A stretch of DNA of 64,000 nt from contig JADKDJ010000005.1 in NCBI GenBank assembly GCA_016718405.1, positions 186,001 through 250,000 of the forward strand. Reading direction: 5' to 3'. Under the pieces are notes generated by a model. It was given only the letters and a program-made list of their open reading frames with translations, had not been told where the DNA came from and ran no database searches. Positions 9,392 to 18,954 of the stretch are shown piece after piece (within the stretch, counting starts at the first letter, position 1; each line of letters starts with the position of its first letter). The DNA comes from Candidatus Rhodoferax odensensis (GTDB lineage Bacteria; Pseudomonadota; Gammaproteobacteria; Burkholderiales; Burkholderiaceae_C). Made by a program: the position numbers and the translations under genes.

Positions 9392-9672
9392 TCAGCCGCC
9401 AGCCTGTGCGACGTCCATTGCAGGCAGTTGCCCATTGTGGTGTTCCCGCACGGATGCTTCGATATCGGCCACCATCTCCGAAAAACTCATGGTCAGGAAG
9501 CGCATCGGATCGGCGATCTGAAAACCGAACTTGTCCTCGACCTCAAACAGCATTTCAAGCAGGCCCAGGGAGTCAAGTTTCAGATCGGCCACCGTCAGGT
9601 CGGCTTGTTTGAATTTCTCCGGATCAACTTCCGCCATGTTGACCAGATAGTCTTTGATGATTTTTCGAGCAT
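9392..9672 (-). CDS. Acyl carrier protein, 5' end interrupted by an A-run indel
   Basis: The intact frame covers 9392-9637 and carries the phosphopantetheine site LKLDSLGLLEMLFEVED. The first helix is in another frame. An ATG at 9672-9670 with GAGG just upstream reads MLEK, and adding one base to the five-A run at 9661-9665 joins it to IIKDYLVNMAEVDPEKF, a normal carrier-protein first helix. The gene therefore most likely starts at 9672 with one missing A. It is followed directly by the ketosynthase. The 267-bp gap to the divergent chorismatase gene probably holds promoters for both directions. Confidence 0.8.
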
Positions 9673-9939
9673 ATTGGATACCTCAGATGCCGGCAATTGT
9701 ACCGGGGTCACACGCCCATCCGGGTGTCCAGACGGTCCGGAATTAGTGCCAACGGGCTGCCTTCTCCAGGCGTTGGGCCGCGCACGACGCTTGCCGCGAC
9801 GTGGTGTCCGGCGACCCGGACAATGTGGTCCGCCGAGTCCGCAACGGCCAGAATCGGGCAGCCAAAGGTATAGACTCCCCGGCTGGTGGTCCAGCCCACG
9901 CCTGCGTCCCAGTGCCGCGGTGTGCCAGCGGATCGACAG

Positions 9940-11031
9940 ATGAACGATTGGGAACTGTTGATTTTGTCCAAGCAGAGTAACACGCAGAACTTGAGTATTC
10001 GTTATGTGCCGAGTGCAGTGGAGTGGAGCGGATCGAGCCCGGATCAAGGCCTGCTGGGGGGAATTTGGCCCACGATGGGCGCCGAACCCACCACAGCGCG
10101 GGCGCCCCGCCCCTTCCTTCGGACTCCCATGGCGTGCCTGGGTGGCGAGCAGCATGTCAAGCAATGGTGGAGCGTGGACGGTCCAGTTGCCGCCGATTTC
10201 ACTGACGATGGCGGTATCCTTGTAAGTTGGATGCAGGCGCAGGATTTTCTGTTTGCGACGGTGTCGCTGCCGGCGCAACCGCTGGAGGAACAGAGTCTGC
10301 GCGCCTACCGGGCATTGCTGCGGGTGCTGCAAGCCCGGCAGTGTCCGCACCTGCTGCGAGTCTGGAATTTTGTTCCCCGCATCAACGCGTTTGACGACGG
10401 CACCGAGCGGTACCAGTTGTTCAATACCGGACGCAGGAATGCCTTTCGCGAAGCGGGTTACACCCTGAACGATGGCGCGCCCGCGGCGTGCGCCCTGGGT
10501 ACTCAGTCTGGTGGTCTGTGTGTTGCCGTACTTGCTGGCACACGTTGCGCCATCGCGATCGAGAATCCCCGTCAGGTCAGTTCGTACCATTATCCCAAGC
10601 AGTACGGTACCGATGCGCCCATCTTTTCGAGGGCGGCATGGTTGCGGCAACCGTCTGGGGAGGACCTGCTGTTCATCAGCGGCACTGCCAGTATTGTTGG
10701 CCACCGGACGCTGCACGCCGGGGACACCCTGGCCCAGGTGAAGGAGTCGGTCAACAACATCGAGGCGGTGTTGCACAACGCCAACCAGCGTGCGGGCGCG
10801 TTGCTGTGGAGCCTCGCGGGACTAAAGGGGCGCGTGGATATTCGGCACGCAGCTGACTACCCGATGGTCAGCGCGCATCTGCTGGCGCAAGGCATGACGC
10901 AGTTCTGCTTCCTGGAGGCCGACATTTGCCGCGATGACCTGCTGGTGGAAATCGAAGCCGAGGGGCAAGCCTTTGCGTGGGCGCGGGATCTGGACCGATG
11001 GTGCGTGGTCCAGGTTGCCCTTTTTACCTGA
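9940..11031 (+). CDS. Chorismatase of the FkbO/Hyg5/XanB2 family
   Basis: Predicted to split pyruvate from chorismate; the XanB2 and Hyg5 groups yield 3- (and 4-) hydroxybenzoate. Family-like segments are LRVWNFVPRINAF, RYQLFNTGRRNAF, ALGTQSGGLCVAVLAG and the late LLWSLAGLKGRVDIR followed by AHLLAQGMTQFCFLEADICR. Its place in an aryl polyene cluster mirrors xanthomonadin biosynthesis, where 3-hydroxybenzoate primes the chain. The frame is open from 9886; ATG at 9940 or TTG at 9991 (just before IRYVPSAVEW) are candidate starts. The stop shares one base with the following acyltransferase start. Confidence 0.8.
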   Translation: MNDWELLILSKQSNTQNLSIRYVPSAVEWSGSSPDQGLLGGIWPTMGAEPTTARAPRPFLRTPMACLGGEQHVKQWWSVDGPVAADFTDDGGILVSWMQAQDFLFATVSLPAQPLEEQSLRAYRALLRVLQARQCPHLLRVWNFVPRINAFDDGTERYQLFNTGRRNAFREAGYTLNDGAPAACALGTQSGGLCVAVLAGTRCAIAIENPRQVSSYHYPKQYGTDAPIFSRAAWLRQPSGEDLLFISGTASIVGHRTLHAGDTLAQVKESVNNIEAVLHNANQRAGALLWSLAGLKGRVDIRHAADYPMVSAHLLAQGMTQFCFLEADICRDDLLVEIEAEGQAFAWARDLDRWCVVQVALFT

Positions 11032-11736
11032 TGCTGTTGTGGTTGGGTGCCATGTTGTTCGTGGGCAATGTCGGTTTGATTCCCTTGCTTGTTACACGCA
11101 GGTCGTTTCCTTGGGAACCCATCGCTCAGCGCTTGATTAGCGGCGTGTTTCGCTTGTTCTTGTTCGGCGCGCAGCGGTGTGGCTTGATGCGACTTGACTT
11201 GCGTGGACTGGATCGCCTGAATCGACAACGCAACCCGGTGCTGGTTGCCAACCACCCCAGCATGATCGACGTCTTCCTGATCATCTCGCGCGTTCATCGG
11301 GCGGTGTGTTTGATGAAAGCCAGCATTGGCAGCAATATTTTGTTTGGAGTGGGGCTTACCGGCCGGTTATGTTTCCAATGACCGGGTTGATATGATGTTG
11401 CGCCCGCCAAGGCGGCGCTTGGGGGGTCCGCACCTGCTGATATTCCCGGAAGGAACACGAACCACGCGTCAGCCGGTGAATGAACCAAAACCCGGTGCCG
11501 CTCTGATTGCCAAACGATCGGGGGTGCCCTTGCAGACGATTTTCATCAGGACCAATTCGCCCTATTTGAGTAAGGGCTGGACGCTGTTTCGGCCGCCTGT
11601 GTTTCCGCTGGTCTATCAGGCAAGCGTTGGCCCGCAACTGGCGTCGACCGGCCAAAGCGCGGCGATGACCAGCGCCCTGCAACGCTGCTTTGAGCAGGCA
11701 ATTTCGCGTTCCATTGATCCCAGTCTGAAAGTGTGA
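11031..11736 (+). pseudogene. 1-acyl-glycerol-3-phosphate acyltransferase family (PlsC-like), frameshifted
   Basis: A membrane-bound acyltransferase. The first frame gives an N-terminal hydrophobic segment and NHPSMIDVF, a form of the NHx4D motif with ANHPS context. The frame breaks near 11365 in a GGCCGG stretch: removing one G restores AGYVSNDRVDMMLR and the FPEGTRT motif about 25 residues on. The protein would be about 235 residues. The ATG at 11031 overlaps the chorismatase stop by one base, so the genes are coupled. Aryl polyene clusters carry such enzymes, probably to join the pigment to a lipid; that role is inference. Confidence 0.72.
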
Positions 11737-11737
11737 T

Positions 11738-12496
11738 GTGACCACGCCTTCCTCATCTCATCTGGTTCTAATTCCGAGCTTCAACCCAGGTCGCAGAGTG
11801 TTCGACACGGTGCGCGAGGCCAGGGCCAATTGGAATCCGGTCTGGGTGGTGGTTGATGGCAGCACCGACGGCACCGCGGCCGGTTTGCAGGACATGGCGG
11901 CGCAGGACCCGGGTTTGCGGGTGCTGGTCTTGCGCCACAACCAGGGCAAGGGTGCGGCGGTCCTGTTTGGCCTGGAGGAAGCCGCCCGGCACGGCTACAC
12001 CCATGCCCTGTGCATGGATTCGGACGGGCAGCATCCAGCGGTCCTGATCCCCGAGTTCATGGCGCGCTCGCAACAGGTGCCCTCGGCCATGGTGTTGGGG
12101 GTCCCGGTCTTCGATGCCAGCGCGCCGATGTTGCGTGTCAAGGGCCGGCAGATCTCCAACTGGTGGGCCAATCTGGAGACGCTGTGGATGGGCATTGGTG
12201 ATTCGCTGTATGGATTTCGGGTCTATCCAATCGATCCCCTGCGCCGCGTCATGCAAGCTCAACGCTGGATGCGGCGATTTGATTTCGACCCCGAGGCGGT
12301 GGTGCGACTGTGCTGGCTCGGTGTGCGCCCGGTGAACCTGCCCGCGCCGGTCAAGTACCTGCGGGCGGATGAAGGGGGCATCTCCCATTTCAACTACTGG
12401 CGTGACAACCGCTTGCTCACCTGGATGCACACTCGCCTGATGATTGGTTTCCTGCTGCGTCTGCCATTTCTGATGTGGCGCAAGTTCTTTCCCTGA
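11738..12496 (+). CDS. Glycosyltransferase family 2
   Basis: An intact 252-residue GT-A glycosyltransferase. It has PSFNPGRRVFDTV at the N-terminus, VVVDGSTDGTA (nucleotide-sugar site), RHNQGKGAAVLFG and the metal-binding MDSDGQHP at about residue 92. The C-terminal 25 residues are hydrophobic and end in basic residues, suggesting membrane attachment. It resembles the dolichol-phosphate-mannose-synthase-like enzymes of aryl polyene and xanthomonadin clusters. The start is GTG at 11738, two bases after the acyltransferase stop. The sugar and acceptor cannot be told from the sequence. Confidence 0.87.
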   Translation: MTTPSSSHLVLIPSFNPGRRVFDTVREARANWNPVWVVVDGSTDGTAAGLQDMAAQDPGLRVLVLRHNQGKGAAVLFGLEEAARHGYTHALCMDSDGQHPAVLIPEFMARSQQVPSAMVLGVPVFDASAPMLRVKGRQISNWWANLETLWMGIGDSLYGFRVYPIDPLRRVMQAQRWMRRFDFDPEAVVRLCWLGVRPVNLPAPVKYLRADEGGISHFNYWRDNRLLTWMHTRLMIGFLLRLPFLMWRKFFP

Positions 12497-12511
12497 ACCC
12501 GGTAATCCCCT

Positions 12512-13283
12512 ATGACTGCTCCCGCCAAATTCACGCCTTCCACCGGTGCGCCCCATGTTCCGCTCACCGATTACTACCGCGATGAGCGGGCCAGGGCCGG
12601 CTTTGTGCGAGACATGTTCGACAGCACGGCCGAGGACTACGATCGGATGGAACACATCCTGGGTTTCGGTGCCGGCATGTGGTATCGGGGCCAGGCCCTG
12701 GAGCGGGCCGGTTTGAAGGCCGGAATGAGGGTGGTCGACGTGGGGGTCGGGACCGGGCTGGTGGCGCGGGAGGCCGCGCGCATCGTGGGTGACGCCGACC
12801 TGGTGACGGGTGTCGACCCCAGCCCAGGCATGATGGCCAACGCCAAGGTGCCACCGGGCGTGGCGCTGGTGCAGGTAGCGCCGAGCAGATCCCGTTCCCG
12901 GATGCACACTTCGACTTTGTCAGCATGGGTTATGCGCTGCGACACATCAGTGACTTGTTGGTGGCGTTTCGCGAGTTCCATCGTGCCATGAAGCCGGGCG
13001 GCAAGTTGTGTCTGCTCGAAATAACCTGCCCTGAAAGCCGCTGGGGTCGGTTTCTGCTGAAGGGCTACATGAAGGGTTTTGTTCCTTGCTGGCGCTGGTG
13101 GTGGGCCGCAAGAAGAACACCCGCCAGCTGTGGCGTTACTACTGGGACACGATTGAGGCCTGTGTGCCGCCCGAGCAGGTGTTGGCCACGCTGCGCGCGG
13201 CCGGCTTCAGCGACGTGCGTCGTCACATTGAAGTCAAGGGCACGAGCATCCTGGCGGAATACCAGGCCAGCAAGTCGCTGTGA
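12512..13283 (+). pseudogene. UbiE/COQ5-type SAM-dependent methyltransferase, frameshifted
   Basis: Reads as one class I methyltransferase after two single-base corrections. The N-terminal frame has FDSTAEDYDRMEHILGFG and the SAM motif VVDVGVGTGLVAREAA. Near 12880 the frame moves so that AEQIPFPDAHFDFVSMGYA continues into RHISDLLVAF and LLEITCPES. Near 13085 it moves again into LALVVGRKKNTRQLWRYYW, ending at 13283 with ILAEYQASKSL. No internal stop occurs in the corrected reading. It probably modifies the aryl head group of the pigment, as methyltransferases in related clusters do (inference). Confidence 0.72.
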
Positions 13284-13343
13284 TCGGGATGGCTTACGCC
13301 GTCTGTCGCCGCTGGCACCAGCCTTGTCCGGTCAATTGACCCT

Positions 13344-14245
13344 GTGACCCAGTACGGGGTGCATCGAATGTCGGGACCGGTCATGTTGCTGCATCTGCTG
13401 CTTGAACGCCTGTCGCGCCAGGAGTTGGTGCGCGAGCCGGAACAGCAGCTCGTCATGGACGATCCGGTGCAGGTGGCCGCCTTTGTCGCCAGCGGTGGCG
13501 AGGAAGGGGTTTTGGCGTTCACCCATCTCTATCACGCGGTGCACATGACCGCCTTGATCCGGCCCGGCGAGCGTGTGCTGGACCTGGCGTGCGGGCCGGC
13601 CAACCAACTGGCTCGGCTCGCCCTGCTCAACCCGCGGCCCACTTTGTCGGGCTGGACGCCTCGGCCAATATGCTTCAGCGTGCACGCGATACGCTTCTCC
13701 GCAATGGTGTTCACAACGTGGAGCTGGTGCGCGGCGACATGACCCGTTTGCAGGGCATCGATGAGGGCAGCGTGGATGGCGTGGTCTGCACGATGTCGCT
13801 GCACCATCTGCCCGACCAGGCGGCGCTACGGGCGACCTTGCGGGAGTCGCGACGCGTACTCAAGCCCGGTGGCGGTATTTACTTCGTCGATTTTGGGCGT
13901 TTCAAACGCGCCAGCACGCAACGCTTCTTCGCATTTGACCGGCGCGATTGTCAGAGCGAGCCGTTCACCCGGGACTATCTCCAGTCGCTCAAGGCCGCCT
14001 TTACGTTGCAGGAGTTGTCCGAGGCTGCGGCACTGCTTGGAGTCGGCGTGCTGCGCCATGTCACGCCGCTGGCGCCGTTCATGGTCGTCTTCAAGAGTGC
14101 GGCGCGACGCACCCTGGACGGGGCCGCTGAACAACTGGTGCGCCAGCAGCATGACCGCCTGACACCGTCGCAGCAGCGGGACTTCCGGCTCTTCGCGCGC
14201 TGGTTTCGCGGCGCTGGCTACACCCTGCCGTGTTCGTTGGGGTGA
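13344..14245 (+). pseudogene. Class I SAM-dependent methyltransferase, frameshifted
   Basis: The first frame runs from GTG 13344 (or ATG 13368) and holds the SAM motif VLDLACGPANQLARLALLNP. Near 13640, in CCGCGGCCC, it loses frame; the second frame continues as AHFVGLDASANMLQRARDTL and VDGVVCTMSLHHLPD, and runs to the stop at 14243-14245. The corrected protein is about 300 residues. It is the last plus-strand gene of this block and is convergent with the ketoreductase 18 bp away. The substrate is unknown; the cluster context suggests the pigment or its lipid anchor. Confidence 0.7.
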
Positions 14246-14263
14246 GGGCTGACGGTACTCCGC

Positions 14264-14983
14264 TCAGACCATGCCACCATTGATGGAAATGACTTGCCCG
14301 GTGATGTAGGCGGCCCGGTCGGAGGCCAGGAACGCCACCAGATCGGCCACTTCATGCGCCTGGCCGGCTCGTTTCATGGGCACCAGTCGCTCGATGGCTG
14401 CGGCGTCAAACGTGTCCCGGCTCATGTCCGAAACAATGATGCCGGGTGCCACCGCATTGACCGTGATACCCCGGCTGGCCAGCTCCAGTGCGAGCGACTT
14501 GCTGGCGGCGTGCAGCGCGCCTTTGGCTGCGGCGTAATTGGTCTGACCACGGTTGCCGGTGATCCCGGCTACCGACGTGATCGAAATGATGCGGCCCCAC
14601 CGACTTCGAACCATGGGCATGGAGAGGGGCTGCGTGACGTTGAAGAACCCCTGAAGGGAGACATCGATGACGCTGTTCCATTGCGTGCGGCGCATGCCGG
14701 GAAACGCCGCGTCGTCATGGATGCCGGCGTTGTTCACCAGCACCTGGATGGGCTCATCCTGCAGCAGCGCCTCCAACGTAGTCTGTGTGGACGTGGCGTC
14801 CACCACGTCGAATTGGACTGCCTGCGCCGAGCCGCCGTTTGCGATCAGTTCGTCGCGCAGCGCCAGGGCAGTGGTGAGGTTGCGGTTGGCGTGCACGATC
14901 ACGTGCAGGCCGTCCGCGGCAAGTCGGCGGCAGATCGCTGAACCGATGGCACCACTTGCGCCAGTGACGAGTGCGCGTTTCAT
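14264..14983 (-). CDS. 3-ketoacyl-ACP reductase (SDR, FabG/ApeQ-like)
   Basis: An intact 239-residue short-chain reductase. It has the NAD(P) motif VTGASGAIGSAI at residue 6, NNAGI, the catalytic ITSVAG Ser, YAAAK (Tyr and Lys) and NAVAPGIIVSDM. It would reduce the beta-keto group after each condensation, working with the dehydratases to build the polyene. The ATG at 14983 overlaps the stop of the upstream dehydratase (ATGA). It is the last gene of the long minus-strand operon that begins at 26090. Confidence 0.9.
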   Translation of the reverse strand: MKRALVTGASGAIGSAICRRLAADGLHVIVHANRNLTTALALRDELIANGGSAQAVQFDVVDATSTQTTLEALLQDEPIQVLVNNAGIHDDAAFPGMRRTQWNSVIDVSLQGFFNVTQPLSMPMVRSRWGRIISITSVAGITGNRGQTNYAAAKGALHAASKSLALELASRGITVNAVAPGIIVSDMSRDTFDAAAIERLVPMKRAGQAHEVADLVAFLASDRAAYITGQVISINGGMV

Positions 14984-15417
14984 CCGGGTGGAGCCTTGAT
15001 TAAGACGCTGGCGCGACCGGACAACACAACGGTGTCCGCGGCACGCAACTCGAACTGATAGAGCAGGCTGGTCGGATTGCCCGAGATACGCTGCGCATGA
15101 ACCATGAGGTCGCTGTCGATATCGTCCAATCGAGTGCGTTGCCATTGCGTATCACGCACGCTGACCAGGAAGCCTGCCGCGGGCGGGACCGGTTCGGTCG
15201 CCAGCAAGGCACCATGCACCGCCATGGCCTGCGCCGCGAATTCGATGCCGTTGGCAATGCCCAGGCGCCCGCCATTGCGCAAGGGATTATCGGTCCGCCG
15301 GTGACTGGTGGCCCGGCAAACGATGTCGTCGTCGCTCCACAGTTCCACCGAGTCGAGCAGACACATGTTGCCCTGATGCGGAATGTGGGCGGCAACCCAG
15401 GCGTGGTTGCGCTTCAT
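14980..15417 (-). CDS. 3-hydroxyacyl-ACP dehydratase (ApeP-like)
   Basis: A 145-residue single-hotdog protein. HIPHQGNMCLLDSVELW at the N-terminus and NGIEFAAQAMAVHGAL in the centre fit the dehydratase group of aryl polyene clusters, where the E-AQAMA-H helix carries the active site. It would remove water from the 3-hydroxyacyl-ACP made by the neighbouring reductase. Its start at 15417 overlaps the preceding stop (ATGA), and its own stop overlaps the reductase start in the same way. The frame is open upstream only because the preceding gene is frameshifted into it. Confidence 0.85.
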   Translation of the reverse strand: MKRNHAWVAAHIPHQGNMCLLDSVELWSDDDIVCRATSHRRTDNPLRNGGRLGIANGIEFAAQAMAVHGALLATEPVPPAAGFLVSVRDTQWQRTRLDDIDSDLMVHAQRISGNPTSLLYQFELRAADTVVLSGRASVLIKAPPG

Positions 15418-16206
15418 AGGCCGACTTCGATTGCGAGGTTGGGTGCATTGAGGTAGTCGATCACCACCGAGCCTGTGCTGCAGGTGCCAGATGCTGCAAC
15501 AGGGGCAGGCTGCGAGCGGCTGGAATACGTTGGCGCAATGCTTCCAACGCTGATTCGGCCATCGGCGTGGCGGCCGTAGAACTGAGCGTGATGCGCAGTG
15601 AAGCGCATGCGGCGGCCGTTTGGCGCGGGTTGACAGCAGGCCTACACCCATGGCGTAGGGAATCGGCCGCAGGGCATACAGCGGTTCCGGGTACGCGGTG
15701 TCGAAGGCAATCAGCAAACAAGGCCGGTCGGTACTGACTGCCTGCGCCGCCGCCTCCAGCAAGCCGGCGGCGAACGTGGCATCAAAGGCGCACAGGCTGG
15801 TTGATGCTGCCATGCAGCCCGTCGCGATGCTCCAATAGCCGGCTGGTGCGTTGTGCACCGAGTTGTGAAAACGGGTGGGTGAGACGGCGCGGTCGCTCGA
15901 TGCCAGCGTCTCGAGGATGTTGTGGCAGTTGTCGCAGTCGCCGCCAGTGGAAGAGAACACGGTGTCAAGCTGAGCCGCCTGCGCGCCAGCATGGCGCACC
16001 GCTTCGAATCCACTGGCCATGGCCAGCTTGATTGCCATACCCACGCGGCGGCGTTCAGCGGCGGGCAAGGCGTCGACGGGAGGCAATTGAATGGCAGCCA
16101 GTTCGAAGGGTGCGTGCCCCGCCAGCACATCGCACGCCTGAGTCCATCCGTTCATGCCCGGGCCGAACAGGCCGATGCCATCGATGTGTACCGTCAGCGC
16201 GCTCAC
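15414..16206 (-). pseudogene. Ketosynthase-like chain length factor (ApeC-like), frameshifted
   Basis: A short ketosynthase-fold protein matching the N-terminal-only type seen in aryl polyene clusters, which acts as the chain length factor partner of a true ketosynthase. The intact part has IDGIGLFGPGMNGW, FSSTGGDCDNCHNILETLA and YWSIATGCMAASTSLCAF. After PIPYAMGVGLLST (near 15640) the frame shifts to RITLSSTAATPMAESALEAL, and near 15475 it shifts again to VVIDYLNAPNLAIEVGL and the TGA at 15414. The corrected length is about 264 residues. The ATG at 16206 overlaps the upstream ketosynthase stop. Confidence 0.72.
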
Positions 16207-17394
16207 TGGGGCACCTTCGACAAGACCAGGCTGCAGTTGCTGCCGCCAAAACCAAATGAATTGCTGAGCACGTGGTGCATGGGCTGATCCAGATTGCCCA
16301 GTAGGTAGCGGCTGGTCAGGCGAGGATCAACTTCCTGCGTGCCTACCCCGGCGGGTGCAAAATCGTGGCGCAGCGCCAGGGCACAGATGATGGCCTCGAT
16401 GCCGCCGGCCGCTCCGAGCGTGTGCCCGGTGTGCCCCTTGGTCGAGCTGCATGGGGTGTTGGTGCCAAACAGGGCGCTAACGCCCTTGTCCTCTGCCGCG
16501 TCGTTGCTGGGTGTCGAGGTGCCGTGAAGGTTGATGTAGTCAATGTCGGACGCCTGCAGACCTGCCATGCGCAGCGCTGCTTGCATGGCCAGACGCGCGC
16601 CCAGACCCTCGGGGTGCGGCGAGGACATGTGGTGGGCATCACTCGACTCACCGATGCCGCTCAGGACGATGTCGCCGGCGAGGGCGTGCGTGGCGCGCTC
16701 GACCAACGCAAAGCCGGCGCCTTCACCCATGGAAATCCCATCACGACTGGTGTCGAAGGGCTTGCACGGTTGGGCTGATACCAGCTGCAGGGAGTTGAAG
16801 CCATACAGTGTGGTCAAGCAGAGTGAATCGACACCCCCGACAATGGCAGCCTCTATGAGGCCGCAACTGATCATGCGTTGCGCACTGCCAAACGCCTTGG
16901 CGCTTGACGAACAGGCGGTGGACACCACGTGAGCCGGGCCGCGCAGCATGTAGTAATGGCGCACGAAGTCAGCTAGCGAGAAGCTGTTGTGGGTGTGCTG
17001 GTAATCGTGGTCGGCGGGAAGCGCGCCGGTGGCGGGATCGCGGTGGCGATAGGCCAGTTCCGAGCTGAGAATGCCCGACGTGCTGGTGCCCAGAAACACG
17101 CCAACACGCGTGACCCCATACCGCTCGGCGGCGGCGCGCACAGCGTCACAAAAATCGTCTTGTTCCAGGGCCCATTGCGCCAGGCGGTTGTTGCGACAGT
17201 CGAAGGCGCGTAGATCAGCGCGCACGACAAAGTCGTCCAGCTGGTCAACCGCGCCGATGCAGGTGTCCAGATCAACCGTTTCCCAGGTCGGCGTGCCAGA
17301 CCGGATCGTCTGGCACGAAGCGCAGCCAGAGTGGGGGCAGGCCGGCGCCCAGTGCGCTGGTCATGGTGAACGAGCTAATTCGAAGGGGAAGCAC
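16203..17394 (-). pseudogene. Beta-ketoacyl-ACP synthase, 5' part frameshifted
   Basis: From 17225 down the frame is clean and complete for the catalytic part: VVSTACSSSAKAFG (Cys), NLHGTSTPSNDAAE and TKGHTGHTLGAAGG (two His), and NSFGFGGSNC near the end. The first 55 codons are scattered over three frames. GTG at 17394 starts LPLRISSFTMTSALGAGL, a typical N-terminus; beyond a CCCCC run near 17345 the reading moves to TLAALRARRSGLAR, and near 17290 to WETVDLDTCIGAVDQLDD, which joins the clean frame. Two single-base indels explain all of this. Partner of the chain length factor, or the ApeR-type enzyme. Confidence 0.78.
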
Positions 17395-17439
17395 GCTGAA
17401 TTCGCCGGAACAAGATCCTCGGATTTTGACCAGCGCGCA

Positions 17440-18210
17440 TCATGCCACACGGGCTATGAGCAAAACGTTGGCGAAAGGTGTTCCTGCGCTCATCGGCAGC
17501 GCTCGCACCATGAAACCACGTGCCTCGAGCGCCTGGGTCCATTCGTTCACGGGACGGCACCACATGCGTTCAAGCCGGTGGCCCTGGACGAAAGAGATGC
17601 TGCGATCCACTAGCTGGCTCATTTTGAAGCGCCAGCTACGGCCGGCGTTACCCACCCTGGTGACGAAGGTGCCACCGCTGCCGAGTGCGCCGCGAATGCG
17701 GTCCAGCATCTGGTCCTGTTGCGCATGGGGTATGTAGTGCAACACATCCAGAATGGCGATGACGTCGAGGTCGTTCAGATCGGCGACGCGCATGTCACCG
17801 CCGCTCAGGCGCACGCGTGGGCCGTAAACTGGTTGCAGCGCATCATTGCCGCATTGCGCTTCGCGCGCCATCAGTTCGACGCCACGAAAGCTGAGCCCAG
17901 TAGCGGGGAGCGCGAGCCTGTCAGGCCATGCGCCGCGTGCCGAGAGTTGTTCGGCCGCGAGGCACCAGGCAGCCAGCAGGCCGCGACCGCAGCCGAGGTC
18001 AAGCACACGCGCGCCATTGGGGAAGACGCTCTGTTCGATGAGGGCCGCGAATATGGGGTCCCGGCCAAGCTTGCCGCGCGCCCAGTGGTAGTTGAATCTG
18101 CCTGTGGGCCGGTAGGGTTCACAGGCCAGGTCGAGTAGTTGCTTTTCAGGGTCGCTTGCATACGGATCGCAATGTGACGGGAGTGAGTTTGCGTCCGGCC
18201 AGTTCGTCAA
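17440..18210 (-). CDS. SAM-dependent methyltransferase of aryl polyene cluster type
   Basis: An intact frame of 256 residues with PYRPTGRFNYHWARGKLG before the SAM motif VLDLGCGRGLLAAW, then ILDVLHYIPHAQQDQML and a C-terminal region ending FANVLLIARVA. The RxxGRFxxHxARGKLxxDP stretch is typical of methyltransferases in these clusters. The longest start is TTG at 18210, which overlaps the deacetylase by 65 bases; no ATG is available before the conserved region, so the true start is uncertain. It lies 45 bp before the ketosynthase start at 17394. Confidence 0.8.
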   Translation of the reverse strand: MTNWPDANSLPSHCDPYASDPEKQLLDLACEPYRPTGRFNYHWARGKLGRDPIFAALIEQSVFPNGARVLDLGCGRGLLAAWCLAAEQLSARGAWPDRLALPATGLSFRGVELMAREAQCGNDALQPVYGPRVRLSGGDMRVADLNDLDVIAILDVLHYIPHAQQDQMLDRIRGALGSGGTFVTRVGNAGRSWRFKMSQLVDRSISFVQGHRLERMWCRPVNEWTQALEARGFMVRALPMSAGTPFANVLLIARVA

Positions 18211-18954
18211 GCAGACGCGGTAGCACTGCCAGAATGACCGCTTGACCAGAGGCTGTGCGGGCCGAGTTGCCGTCGTGCAGCAGCAAAATGTCGCCCGCCG
18301 CCAGATCGTGCGTCAGACGTGCCAGAACGCAGTCCGGATCGCAGTTGCGGGTGTCGTAGCCGCGGCGCGTCCAGCTTGCCAGCCTAATCCCCAGTCGGTG
18401 CAGAACCGGGTCAAGAAACGGGTTGCGAAGGCCTGCCAAGGCCCGAAAGAACTGGGGCCGCTGACCACAGATCGTCTCCAGCGTGGTCTGGGCCGCGCCG
18501 ACTTCCCGCAGCCAGCCTCTGGGGCCCAGCAGGGAGTAGTGTTTGCGGTGCAACTGGCCGTGGTTCTCCACCGCATGGCCGGCAGCAACGATGGCGCGGC
18601 AGATTTGCGGTGCAGCAGCGGCGCGCTCGCCGATGCAGAAAAATTGGCCTGGATACCTCGGGCTGCCCGGATAGCGAGCACTTGGGGTGTGATGTCGGGG
18701 TCTGGCCCATCGTCGAAGGTCAGCGCCACCTCGCCGCGTTGTGCCGCGTCCGACGGCAGGCGCACGGTGTTTGCGCCCAGCAGCGTGCTGCGGGGCCACA
18801 AGCCGCCAACACACAGTGCCAGGTGATTGAGCACCAGTGCGCCAACAGCGACTTGCCACCACTCGGTGCGCACAATGATCAGCGCCAGCGCACCCAAATG
18901 CACGGCCGCGCTGGCGACCAGAAAGGGCGAGGGTCGCCACGCTTGCGTGCTCAT
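18146..18954 (-). pseudogene. Polysaccharide deacetylase (NodB-like), frameshifted
   Basis: A membrane-anchored NodB-homology protein. The N-terminal frame gives two hydrophobic helices (VHLGALALIIV and ALVLNHLALCVGGLW) and the metal motif ALTFDDGPDPDITP. At a five-T run near 18645 the frame is lost; one more T would restore ANFFCIGERAAAA and the downstream frame with HGQLHRKHY, the second metal motif, and LAAGDILLLHD. The missing base in a homopolymer is strong evidence for a single indel. The ATG at 18954 overlaps the hydrolase stop (ATGA). The substrate in pigment synthesis is unknown. Confidence 0.73.

Noticed and set aside
8393..9943. A 516-residue plus-strand open frame
   Set aside because: It is antisense to the intact ketosynthase and has no recognisable domain; long antisense frames are expected in high-GC DNA.
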